Origin: Dyadobacter arcticus
Lineage (GTDB): Bacteria; Bacteroidota; Bacteroidia; Cytophagales; Spirosomataceae
Direction: 5' to 3'
DNA length: 64,000 nt
Assembly (NCBI RefSeq): GCF_011762185.1
Contig: NZ_JAASQJ010000002.1
Location: 1,054,001-1,118,000 of the forward strand
The number at the start of each line of letters is the position of its first letter. The stretch's first letter is position 1. Positions 42,836-50,947 of this stretch are shown here, piece after piece. The notes under the pieces were generated by a model. The model was not told the origin of the DNA, did no database searches, and worked only from the letters and a program-made list of their open reading frames with translations. Made by a program: the position numbers and the translations under genes.

Positions 42836-45568
42836 TTATTTAACTTTCAAAAAGCGGAGTTTAGAAAGTTCTCCATTGTGGGAGATTTTGATAATATAGC
42901 TTCCGGCAATCAGTTTTTTCACGTTCAGTCGGTGATTATTATTTCCCTCGGCTATCTGAACCTGAAAACTACTTACTTCCAAACCCGCAACGTTATAAAT
43001 GCTAACATTCGATAGCCCGGATGTGCGTGAAGCAAATTGGATGTCGACGTAATCCTGGGCAGGGTTTGGTGCCGCTATCCTGCCTGTAATAATGCCCGGA
43101 TTAATGGCAATCATCTTGCTCTTTTCGAATGTACCATCAATATCAATTTGTTTTAATTGATAGTAATTAATACCCAGCAAAGGCCGCTCGTCTACAAAAT
43201 GGTACCAGCCCACTCGCTGATCAGTAAGGGAAACTTTGCCCAAAACTGTCTCATTTTTCAGTTTATCGTCATAGCGCAGCACTTCGAATTCTTTTCCATC
43301 CTCCTCTTGCACTACCTCCCATGATAATTCAACTCCTTTGTCAACAACTTCACCTTCGAAATTGGCAATGTAAATAGGCAGTGTTCCATCCACTTTAAAA
43401 TCGGCTGAAGATACCGCAGAAGTACAATTACCTCCCTGAATCTGCAAAGTATAATCACCGTCCGCCAGCGTAGTATACTCGATTAGCGGGCTGCTGCTTC
43501 TCGGAGCTACACGGTTTGAGCGCATCAAAGCGTTTCCTTTCATGATTTTCCAATCGATCGCAGAAACGTTCAGTCCATCAAATTTAAACGTCAAACTGTT
43601 CTTATCTGGCTTTGTTAAAGAAATCAGGTTCGGACCCTTGGTACAGGGAGGCAAAGGGGCAACCGGCACAACAAATGCCTTGGTGGCAGCGGTACCCTTA
43701 CAATCCTCTGGCGTCAGTTGCAAAGTGTAAGTGCCCGCAGCAAGATTTGGGAAACTGAGATTTGTCGATTTAGTATTCAGATAAGCTGTTTTTCCGCTGC
43801 CAAACTCATTTGAATTCTGCAACACTTTCCACGAAAAGATCTGAAGATTTGTTCCGGCAAAATCGACTGTCAGACCTGTCTGGGAAATGTTTTTGATCGT
43901 TGAAATGCTCGGCCCTCCAATGCAGTCGGGGATAGCAGGGGTTGGCACTGTAAAGTTCATTTCGCTTTGCCCGGAAATGCAGTTCCCTCCCTCGATCGCA
44001 AGCTTGTAGTTTCCAGGCGAAAGTGATCCAAAAGTCAGGTTAACTGTCGACCCGCTAAGATTTCCTATTGTATTATTGGCAACCGTGTTTGCGCCGGAGA
44101 GAATTTTCCACTTGATACTATTGACTCCAACTCCGTCAAAAGTAAACCGGAGACTGGTTGGTGTAATGTTTGTTACCGTTTTCAAAGTCGGGCCTGACGC
44201 GCAATTCGGTGTGGTAGAACCTGGCACTGTGAAGTTGATTTCGCTTTGTCCCGAAGTACAGTCCCCTCCTTCTATCACAAGCTTGTAATTTCCAGGCGAA
44301 AGCGTCCCATAACTGATATTGACCTCTGAGCTGGTCAGATTCCCGGTTGTAGCGTTGGCAACCGTGCTGGTACCCGACAGAATTTTCCACTTGACCGTAT
44401 GCACTCCAAGTCCATTGAAAGTAAAACGAAGACTGGTTGCAGTAATATTGGTTACAGTCAGCACAGTAGGACCGGATATGCAATTTCCAACAGGCGCAAC
44501 TGGCACTGTGAAGTTCAATTCACTGGATGCAGAGTTACAATTGCCGCCTTCGATCACAAGCTTGTAATTTCCTGATGAAAGTGATCCAAAACTCAAATTC
44601 ACGGTGGTACTGCCAAGGTTACCCGTTGTACCGTTGGCAACGGTATTGGAGCCAGAGAGAATTTTCCATTTAATGCTACTCACGCCACTTCCTTGATAGG
44701 TAAACTGAAGACTGGTCTGAGTAACATTGGTCACCGTTTTAACGGTAGGGCCTGAGGCACAGTTAGCGTCGACAATTGGCGTGGCAGGTTTAGGAACTCT
44801 CGGCCAGAAACAACCATTGGCCATCTCTTTGGTCAGTACACCTCTCCACTTAGGAGCCAGGTAACTTCCGTTTGCGCCGTCAATCGTGAAATTGATCAGA
44901 CCCATTTGCAGGTTCTCAGTACCGTTGTCATTTGGGCCCTGCTGAACACCGATACGAAGAAGACCATTTCTTACTCTGACATGCTGACGAGTTTCGCCCC
45001 AGTCAGCTACATAGGTTCCAAGCAAGTCACCATCTTCCATCGCATAACCTTTGCATGTAATCTGACCCGCACTGTTTCTCCCTAGTAATTGAACCGCCGC
45101 CGTACTTGGGTCGAGCGGATTGACACAAGCGTCAATCAGGGACCCGTTGGTGGGATTATTCGGAAATGTATTTTCAACTAAATAAAAAAGGACGAAAATG
45201 TTATCTGTTATCGTCCCTCCCCAGTTTAAATATATTCTGTTATCCTGTAATCGGACAATCATCGACTTTCCATCGTTGGTGTGCCCTAGCACTTCGCCGT
45301 TTTCCCAAATTCGGCCTCCACAGGAAACCTTATTTGCAAGTGGTGCAGGCTGCTCTGTAATTGTCTTGGTTTTAAAAGTAAATGGTTTGTCTGCCGATTC
45401 CGCGTAAGGATTGTTAATGGTGTAAGAATGATTCAAATCTGTCACTATACTGCTTTCAACTTGTGCACTGTCTGCAACCAACCGCAGGTTTGTTCCGACC
45501 TCAAACGGAGCTGCTGCTACAGTGCCTGCCATACCTACCGCGAAAAACATTTTCAGTAAAAAATTCAT
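42836..45568 (-). CDS. Repeat-rich T9SS-exported protein
   Basis: A 910-residue secreted protein with a signal peptide ending near residue 20 (AGTVAAA). Residues about 76-260 form an unassigned beta-rich domain with paired cysteines (SCGGRIWENGEVLGH; GCFWPRVPKP). Five tandem immunoglobulin-like units follow from residue 269 to 728, each of the first four exactly 93 residues long. Residues about 735-815 are fibronectin-like (VELSWEVVQEEDGKEFEVLR). The C-terminal 80 residues are a type A T9SS sorting domain (IAAPNPAQDYVDIQFAS ... GSYIIKISHNG). It is probably an extracellular or cell-surface adhesin or carbohydrate-associated protein; no enzyme motif was seen. It stands alone between a terminator and the tRNA region. 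Confidence 0.85.
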   Translation of the reverse strand: MNFLLKMFFAVGMAGTVAAAPFEVGTNLRLVADSAQVESSIVTDLNHSYTINNPYAESADKPFTFKTKTITEQPAPLANKVSCGGRIWENGEVLGHTNDGKSMIVRLQDNRIYLNWGGTITDNIFVLFYLVENTFPNNPTNGSLIDACVNPLDPSTAAVQLLGRNSAGQITCKGYAMEDGDLLGTYVADWGETRQHVRVRNGLLRIGVQQGPNDNGTENLQMGLINFTIDGANGSYLAPKWRGVLTKEMANGCFWPRVPKPATPIVDANCASGPTVKTVTNVTQTSLQFTYQGSGVSSIKWKILSGSNTVANGTTGNLGSTTVNLSFGSLSSGNYKLVIEGGNCNSASSELNFTVPVAPVGNCISGPTVLTVTNITATSLRFTFNGLGVHTVKWKILSGTSTVANATTGNLTSSEVNISYGTLSPGNYKLVIEGGDCTSGQSEINFTVPGSTTPNCASGPTLKTVTNITPTSLRFTFDGVGVNSIKWKILSGANTVANNTIGNLSGSTVNLTFGSLSPGNYKLAIEGGNCISGQSEMNFTVPTPAIPDCIGGPSISTIKNISQTGLTVDFAGTNLQIFSWKVLQNSNEFGSGKTAYLNTKSTNLSFPNLAAGTYTLQLTPEDCKGTAATKAFVVPVAPLPPCTKGPNLISLTKPDKNSLTFKFDGLNVSAIDWKIMKGNALMRSNRVAPRSSSPLIEYTTLADGDYTLQIQGGNCTSAVSSADFKVDGTLPIYIANFEGEVVDKGVELSWEVVQEEDGKEFEVLRYDDKLKNETVLGKVSLTDQRVGWYHFVDERPLLGINYYQLKQIDIDGTFEKSKMIAINPGIITGRIAAPNPAQDYVDIQFASRTSGLSNVSIYNVAGLEVSSFQVQIAEGNNNHRLNVKKLIAGSYIIKISHNGELSKLRFLKVK
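43385..44764 (-). repeat. Five in-frame tandem repeats of 279 bp (93 residues)
   Basis: Unit starts (minus strand) are at 44764, 44485, 44206, 43927 and 43648. Each begins with (N/D/P)C.xGP and has a second cysteine about 75 residues on, in the context EGGNC or similar, suggesting one disulfide per unit. Units 1-3 are very alike (shared KWKILSG and GNYKL segments); units 4 and 5 have diverged, and unit 5 is 88 residues long. Confidence 0.9.
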
Positions 45569-45760
45569 AGAGTGTTAAAATTAGTGAGCAAAATAATTGA
45601 GATGAAATTCTAATATATATGTAACTTATTCTATACTATTATCCAAATATACTACAACATAATATTAATATTTCACTTGTTAGTAGAATAAAATTGGTTT
45701 TTTAACGTTTCTCCTACCCAATTTGAAAATAACGTTGATAATGAGAGGGATAGGGCAATA

Positions 45761-45789
45761 AAAAAACCGCCCTGAAACAGGACGGTTTT
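45761..45789 (-). terminator. Terminator of the tRNA-Glu transcript
   Basis: On the minus strand a 12-bp stem AAAACCGTCCTG / CAGGGCGGTTTT (one G-U pair) with a 3-base loop is followed by T. It lies 36 bases past the tRNA 3' end. Confidence 0.8.
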
Positions 45790-45824
45790 ATAAGGATTGA
45801 AAGTGCTTTTCTTCGCACGGTTTG

Positions 45825-45896
45825 TGACCCATAGGGGAATCGAACCCCTGTTTCAACCGTGAAAGGGTCGTGTCCTAACCGCTAGACGAATGGGCC
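45825..45896 (-). tRNA. tRNA-Glu (anticodon TTC)
   Basis: A full 72-base cloverleaf on the minus strand. The acceptor stem is GGCCCAT / ATGGGTC (one G-U pair). The D-arm is GTCT..GGAC, the anticodon stem CGACC/GGTTG with loop CTTTCAC (anticodon TTC), the variable loop 4 bases, and the T-arm AGGGG-TTCGATT-CCCCT. The discriminator base is A. The 3' CCA is not encoded and must be added by the nucleotidyltransferase. It is a single tRNA gene with its own terminator. Confidence 0.97.
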
Positions 45897-46111
45897 GACT
45901 GGTCTCCTACTTCGCGCGTTTTTAAGCACTTTCTTTCACTATTTGCTTCCGGTTTCCGAAAACGTGGTGCAAAGATGCACGGTTGAATTTAAAATTCCAA
46001 GATTGGATCCGAAATAAAGCCGAGATATTTTATTAAGCCTTCACTTCCAACAACTTCATTTAAAATGTTTTTTTATCCCATTACTCATGACGTTAAGTTC
46101 AGGTAACTTTC

Positions 46112-46119
46112 TAAATTTG
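46112..46119 (+). promoter_or_regulatory. Candidate -7 element of the M14 peptidase gene
   Basis: TAAATTTG matches TAnnTTTG and lies 30 bases before the peptidase ATG. No good -33 element is seen upstream, so confidence is limited. Confidence 0.35.
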
Positions 46120-46148
46120 GGTTTAGGCGTTCCACTCATTTTTTGCTC

Positions 46149-48638
46149 ATGCTAAAAGTTGTCCATTTTCTCCTCTTACTATTTTCTCTCAATCAAGTCT
46201 TTGCCCAAAATACCACTCCCGATCAATACCTCGGCTTTCCATTGGGATCTAAGTTCGCTTTTCATAGTCAGATTGTTCAGTACTTCACCACATTGCAATC
46301 CCAGAATAAGGATCGCATGAAGCTGACACAATATGGCACCACCAACGAAGGCCGGCCATTGATGATCGCGTTCGTTTCATCGCCTGAGAACATCAGTAAG
46401 TTGAATGCTATCCGCGAAAATCATCTGAAAAGCATTGGATTAATGCCTGGCAAGCCTGATGCCAGCGCTCCGCCAATCGTTTGGATGAGCTATAATGTGC
46501 ATGGAAACGAATCGGTTTCCGCCAATGCGAGTTTGAAAGTGATTTATGAGCTATTGAATAAGAATAACTCGTTAACGCAGGACTTTCTCAAAAATATGGT
46601 GATCATGATCGATCCGTGTATCAATCCGGACGGTTATGAAAGATATACGCAATGGTATAACCGCGTGCAAAATACAGTACCCGATGTAACTCCGTTTGCT
46701 ACAGAACATGACGAACCTTGGCCGGGAGGACGGTTCAACCATTATTTATTCGATCTTAACCGCGATTGGGCATGGCAAACGCAGAAAGAAACACAAGAAA
46801 GGATCGCTCTTTACAATCAGTGGATGCCGCACTTTCATGCTGACTTTCATGAAATGGGCTCGTCCAGAAGCTACTATTTCCCACCGGCGGCCAAACCTTT
46901 TCATAAAGACATTACACCCTGGCAACGCCAATTCAATGATCTGATTGGTGAATATTGCCGCAAGTATTTTGATAAAAATAACTGGGCCTATTTTACCAAA
47001 TACAATTACGACTTGTTTTACCCAAGCTATGGAGATACCTGGCCAACCGTCAATGGCGCCGTGGGTGTTACTTATGAGCAAGGAGGCGGAGGTCGGGCCG
47101 GACTAGGTATTGAACGCAGGGAAGAGCACGATACATTGACCTTGACAAGTCGTATCTCACACCATTACGCGACCAGCCTCGCGACGTTGGAAGCCGTACA
47201 ATCTCAAAAGGAAAAAATTGTTGAAGAATTTATCAAGTATCATGATAATGCAGCGAAGGTGCCCGGAGGTACTTACAAGACTTATCTGGTTAAAACAAAA
47301 GGTCAGGAGGAGCGGATCAGGTCATTTGGGGATTGGCTCACCAGACAGGGAATTACCTATGGCATTGCAGGCAAATCGGTTACAACAAAAGGTACGGAAC
47401 TGATCAACGCGACGGATGAATCGGTCAAAATAGAGAATAACGATTTACTTATTACTGCGTACCAGCCAAAATCAAATCTTTTAAGAATACTTTTTGAACC
47501 GAAACCCATCCTCGAAGACTCAGTGACCTATGACGTCACAAGCTGGGGGCTTTCCTATATTTTCGGGCTGAAAGCTTATGGTTTAAAGGAAAAGCTAACT
47601 CCCGCTCCCTACCAATCTGAAAAGATCGAAAATCCAGTTCCCGGTTTTACACCTTACGCCTACATAGCAAAATGGTCGGAGGTTGAGGATGCTGTTTTTC
47701 TGGCTGAGCTATTGAAGAATGGCATTTTGGTCAAAACGTCTAATGTGCCATTCGAAATTGACAATGCAAAATTTAATGCCGGAACATTAATCATCACAAA
47801 AAAAGGAAATGAGCGAACTGATTTTGACAAATTGGTCACTTCGATTGCTTCCAAGCATTATGTAAAATTACTGCCCGTAAAAACCGGTATGGTAACTTCC
47901 GGTTCTGACTTTGGAGATGATCATATCGCTGCGTTGAAAACGCCAAAAATAGTGGTGCTCAGCGGTGATGGCATATCTGCTACTGCGTTCGGCGCCGTTT
48001 GGCATTATTTCGAACAACAGATCAAGTATCCAGCCACAATCGTCAATGCGGGAAAACTTCTCTCGTTACCCTGGGCTGAAATCGATGTGTTGATCCTTCC
48101 CGATGGCAAGTACGGGGATATGTTGGGTGAAAAGCAATTGGAAGTACTGCAAAATTGGGTGAAAAGCGGCGGAAAGGTCATTGCCATGGAGGGTGCCACA
48201 GATGCATTCATAAATAAAACCGGATTTAATCTTTCAAAAAAATCCTCCGACAAAAAGAAAGACGCCGATTTTTTTAAAAAATATGGCGACAAGGAGAGAG
48301 CTGATGCCAGTGATTCGTCCCCGGGGAGTATGTTCCAATTAACCATGGATAAAACCCACCCGCTTTCCTTTGGTTGCAGCGACGAATATGTGACGCTGGT
48401 GAGGGATTCCTATGAAAGAGAATATCTTAAAGAGGGCTGGAATGTCGGTTATCTGACAGAAACTGGTTACAAAGCCGGGTTTGTTGGGAGTAAGATGTCA
48501 GGAAAACTTAAAAATACGCTTATTCTTGGAGTTCAGGAAATGGGTAAGGGCCAGGTTATCTATATGATGGAAGACCCCGTCTTTCGCGCAATGCTCTATA
48601 ACGGAAAGATTCTTTTCAGCAACGCGGTTTTTAGATAG
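46149..48638 (+). CDS. Secreted M14-family zinc carboxypeptidase-like protein
   Basis: An 829-residue secreted peptidase. The signal peptide ends near LNQVFAQ (residue 20). The M14 zinc site is H118 and E121 in SYNVHGNESVSANA, with the third ligand H234 in ADFHEMGSS; INPDGYERY and FDLNRDWAW are also family segments. The C-terminal half (about 390-829) is not peptidase and includes a class-I glutamine amidotransferase-like or ThuA-like beta/alpha region (WVKSGGKVIAMEGATD). A TTG two codons upstream is in frame, but ATG 46149 is preferred. It probably degrades proteins or peptides in the periplasm or outside. It is convergent with aroQ. Confidence 0.9.
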   Translation: MLKVVHFLLLLFSLNQVFAQNTTPDQYLGFPLGSKFAFHSQIVQYFTTLQSQNKDRMKLTQYGTTNEGRPLMIAFVSSPENISKLNAIRENHLKSIGLMPGKPDASAPPIVWMSYNVHGNESVSANASLKVIYELLNKNNSLTQDFLKNMVIMIDPCINPDGYERYTQWYNRVQNTVPDVTPFATEHDEPWPGGRFNHYLFDLNRDWAWQTQKETQERIALYNQWMPHFHADFHEMGSSRSYYFPPAAKPFHKDITPWQRQFNDLIGEYCRKYFDKNNWAYFTKYNYDLFYPSYGDTWPTVNGAVGVTYEQGGGGRAGLGIERREEHDTLTLTSRISHHYATSLATLEAVQSQKEKIVEEFIKYHDNAAKVPGGTYKTYLVKTKGQEERIRSFGDWLTRQGITYGIAGKSVTTKGTELINATDESVKIENNDLLITAYQPKSNLLRILFEPKPILEDSVTYDVTSWGLSYIFGLKAYGLKEKLTPAPYQSEKIENPVPGFTPYAYIAKWSEVEDAVFLAELLKNGILVKTSNVPFEIDNAKFNAGTLIITKKGNERTDFDKLVTSIASKHYVKLLPVKTGMVTSGSDFGDDHIAALKTPKIVVLSGDGISATAFGAVWHYFEQQIKYPATIVNAGKLLSLPWAEIDVLILPDGKYGDMLGEKQLEVLQNWVKSGGKVIAMEGATDAFINKTGFNLSKKSSDKKKDADFFKKYGDKERADASDSSPGSMFQLTMDKTHPLSFGCSDEYVTLVRDSYEREYLKEGWNVGYLTETGYKAGFVGSKMSGKLKNTLILGVQEMGKGQVIYMMEDPVFRAMLYNGKILFSNAVFR

Positions 48639-48642
48639 CAGC

Positions 48643-48668
48643 AATTTTGATTTCACTCAATCAAAATT
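48643..48668. terminator. Candidate hairpin between convergent M14 peptidase and aroQ genes
   Basis: A perfect 10-bp AT-rich inverted repeat AATTTTGATT / AATCAAAATT with a 6-base loop fills the 29-base gap and touches the aroQ stop. It has no clean T run. Confidence 0.5.
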
Positions 48669-49087
48669 CACTCATTCAAAAATCGAACCGCCAACTCATA
48701 TCCTCTAAGCCCCAGGCCACAGATCATGCCTTTGCATCTTGAAGATATATAGCTGTGGTGGCGAAATGGTTCTCGTGCGTGAATGTTGGAGATATGAACT
48801 TCCACGGCTGGCGTTGTTACCGAGGACAATGCATCTGCGAGGGCTATCGACGAATGACTTAATCCGCCAGCATTGATTATCATACCGTCGAACGAGAAGC
48901 CAATTTCGTGAATTTTGTCAATCAGCGCTCCTTCGTGGTTGGATTGGTAGTAGTGCAATTCAATATTTGCGAAAGTGTTTTTTAGCGTTTCAAAATAATC
49001 TTCAAATGATTGACTGCCATAAACGCTGGGCTCGCGCCTTCCTAAAAGATTCAAATTGGGGCCATTTAGGATCAATATCTTTTTCAT
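48668..49087 (-). CDS. aroQ: Type II 3-dehydroquinate dehydratase
   Basis: A 139-residue shikimate-pathway enzyme that dehydrates 3-dehydroquinate. It starts ILILNGPNLNLLGRREPSVYG, where Y23 is the active-site tyrosine and the arginine lies on the lid loop. N72 is in IINAGGLSHSS, the catalytic-type histidine is H98 in VEVHISNIHARE, and the terminal segment holds GLGLRGYELAV. The length is usual for the dodecameric type II enzyme. Its start is 39 bases from the divergent xerD start. Confidence 0.97.
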   Translation of the reverse strand: MKKILILNGPNLNLLGRREPSVYGSQSFEDYFETLKNTFANIELHYYQSNHEGALIDKIHEIGFSFDGMIINAGGLSHSSIALADALSSVTTPAVEVHISNIHAREPFRHHSYISSRCKGMICGLGLRGYELAVRFLNE

Positions 49088-49126
49088 TTGATTCTTGCAA
49101 ATTTAAATAATTGCTATTTTCCTGAT

Positions 49127-50023
49127 ATGTGGCAAAGCTACATCAAACATTTTAAAAATTATCTTCGTCTCGAACGCTCCCTATCCGGTAATTCCGTGGA
49201 GGCGTATGTGAGGGATGTGGAAAAATTAGAAGAGTTTTTGACGCTAACAAAAGTCGACCTGCCTCCTGCCCGCATTGAAGAAGCGCATCTGAGTGCCTTC
49301 CTGAAATACCTCTCAGAACTTGGTCTTGCAGCGCATTCGCAAGCCAGAATGTTGTCCGGAATCAAGGCATTTTTCAAGTATTTACTATTGGAAAATGAAA
49401 TTTCGGAAAATCCTACCGAGCTACTGGAATCTCCTCGCCTGCCCAGAAAATTACCGGACGTTCTGTCGTATGAAGACATCGAATCCATGCTGGCTGCAAT
49501 TGATCATTCCACACCGGAAGGCACGCGGAACCGGGCGATCATTGAAGTTTTGTATAGCTCGGGGCTACGGGTTTCTGAGCTCACAGGTCTGCTGATCACG
49601 CATTGCTATTTTGATATCGGTTTTATTCGGATTTTGGGAAAAGGGGACAAAGTAAGACTTGTACCGATTGGCAGGGAAGCTATCAAGTACACACAACTTT
49701 ATCTGGAACATGTAAGAAATGATATTGCACCTAAAAAGGATAGTGAAGACATTGTATTTCTCAACCGCAGAGGCGGTCAGTTGACGAGGGTAATGATTTT
49801 CTTGATCATCAAAGATCTTGCAGAAAAAGCAGGTATAAATAAAACCGTCAGCCCGCACACGTTCCGACATTCATTCGCGACACATTTGATTGAAGGCGGC
49901 GCCAGTTTGCGGGCCGTTCAGGAAATGCTGGGGCATGAATCAATCACAACGACGGAAATCTACACGCATTTGGACAGGGACTATCTGCGTCAAGTCATTA
50001 CGGAATTTCATCCCAGGGGTTAG
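49127..50023 (+). CDS. xerD: Site-specific tyrosine recombinase XerD/XerC-type
   Basis: A 298-residue chromosome-dimer resolution recombinase. The SAM-like N-terminal domain covers about 1-85 (LRLERSLSGNSVEAYVRDV). The catalytic set is complete: R148 in SSGLRVSELTGL, K172 in GKGDKVRLVP, H244 and R247 in SPHTFRHSFATHL, H270 in MLGHESITTTEIYTH and nucleophile Y279. The frame extends to 49088, but MWQSYIKHF at 49127 is the natural start. The housekeeping neighbours and the length favour a chromosomal Xer protein rather than a phage or transposon integrase. XerC versus XerD cannot be fully separated; ExxxxT-type context and length favour XerD. Confidence 0.92.
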   Translation: MWQSYIKHFKNYLRLERSLSGNSVEAYVRDVEKLEEFLTLTKVDLPPARIEEAHLSAFLKYLSELGLAAHSQARMLSGIKAFFKYLLLENEISENPTELLESPRLPRKLPDVLSYEDIESMLAAIDHSTPEGTRNRAIIEVLYSSGLRVSELTGLLITHCYFDIGFIRILGKGDKVRLVPIGREAIKYTQLYLEHVRNDIAPKKDSEDIVFLNRRGGQLTRVMIFLIIKDLAEKAGINKTVSPHTFRHSFATHLIEGGASLRAVQEMLGHESITTTEIYTHLDRDYLRQVITEFHPRG

Positions 50024-50039
50024 AAAAGTCATGGATGAA

Positions 50040-50252
50040 CTACTTAACTTCCTTCAAAAGCGAATCAAGCAAAAGTGAATCTGAATCAGGCGTAGCTCCC
50101 GGCAAGGCCCGGTTCAATTGCTTGGGCTTGTTCCAGGGTGCAGTTGTGCGACTAGACATATCATAGGAAATGTATGCAAACAACGCTACAAACAGAATGA
50201 AAACGATGATGAAAATCCTCCGGTTCTTATTAGGTTTTTGCGGTTCATTCAT
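50040..50252 (-). CDS. Small single-span membrane protein
   Basis: A 70-residue protein with a basic start (MNEPQKPNKNRR), one membrane segment (IFIIVFILFVALFAYISY) and a polar tail with the residues PDSDSLLLDSLLKEV. No family is recognised. Its ATG lies 8 bases inside the end of the sixA-like gene, so the two are translated from one transcript. It is probably an inner-membrane protein with N-in topology. Confidence 0.65.
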   Translation of the reverse strand: MNEPQKPNKNRRIFIIVFILFVALFAYISYDMSSRTTAPWNKPKQLNRALPGATPDSDSLLLDSLLKEVK

Positions 50253-50751
50253 CGTCCCTGACCTGCTTTGGCGTTTTATAGAGGCTCAAATTACCAGTTT
50301 TGGCAGATACCTCTTCCCATTTCAGGTTTTCGAAATCAATAAAGGCAATACCCGCCTTTTTCATGGATCCCAAATTTGCTCCGGTGAGGTATTCGGCAAA
50401 ATAAGTAATGTCGGGATTGTGGCCGAAAAGGATTAAGGTGGAGAATGTTTCTGGAACGGTGTTCACAGCGCCCAGGTAAGCCCTTGGACCGCCGTTGTAG
50501 ATTTCAGGACGAGGATTGATGGATGAAATATTAACTCCCAGTTCCCCGGCAATGATTTCTGCTGTTCTGTAAGCCCTGGATGCCGGACTCGAAATGAATA
50601 TTTCCGGCTTTACATTAAGCTCTGCAAGCCATTTTCCCATTGCCTGCGATTCCGCCATACCTTTATTATTCAGGTTTCTATCAAAATCCTTAGTCCTGAA
50701 ATTTTGGTCTTCCGCAGTAGCATGGCGGACTAAAATGAGTGTTTTTTTCAT
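50245..50751 (-). CDS. sixA: SixA-like histidine phosphatase
   Basis: A 168-residue branch-1 histidine phosphatase. The catalytic RHG-type motif is LVRHATAED (R9, H10); a second arginine lies in FISSPASRAYRTAEII and the late histidine in LILFGHNPDITYFAEYL. The start MKKTLILVRHA at 50751 is better than the longer frame to 50835. E. coli SixA dephosphorylates a histidine phosphotransfer domain; other members act on small phosphorylated compounds. The role here is not known. Forms an operon with a small membrane protein. Confidence 0.9.
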   Translation of the reverse strand: MKKTLILVRHATAEDQNFRTKDFDRNLNNKGMAESQAMGKWLAELNVKPEIFISSPASRAYRTAEIIAGELGVNISSINPRPEIYNGGPRAYLGAVNTVPETFSTLILFGHNPDITYFAEYLTGANLGSMKKAGIAFIDFENLKWEEVSAKTGNLSLYKTPKQVRDDE

Positions 50752-50895
50752 TGCTTTCAATTTCCACAAAAATACAGAATATGACTGGCTAAATGTTTTC
50801 GAACCCCAGGAAAAAATGACTGCATTAATAACCATTTAATGTCCCTTAATGACCTTCTGACATTATTTTTTCGCCAAAGCGCGACAAATAATCCA

Positions 50896-50903
50896 TAATT
50901 TTG
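50896..50903 (+). promoter_or_regulatory. Candidate -7 element of sppA
   Basis: TAATTTTG matches TAnnTTTG and is 45 bases before the sppA ATG, at a suitable distance. A clear TTTG at -33 is not seen; a T-rich stretch is present. Confidence 0.45.
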
Positions 50904-50947
50904 TTCCTTACGTAACTATAAAAAAAACTTTATCAGACCATTATAAG

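Noticed and set aside
43385..44764. Regular repeats that could be mistaken for a CRISPR or satellite array
   Set aside because: The unit is 279 bp, in frame, without short identical repeats or unique spacers; it encodes protein domains.
45569..46148. Possible small gene or RNA on either side of the tRNA
   Set aside because: Apart from tRNA-Glu, its terminator and a candidate -7 element, the flanks are AT-rich with no frame or fold that stands out.
49127..50023. Tyrosine recombinase near a tRNA as a sign of an integrated element
   Set aside because: The protein has the length and motifs of chromosomal XerD, its neighbours (aroQ, sixA, sppA) are housekeeping, it is over 3 kb from the tRNA, and no attachment-site repeats were seen.
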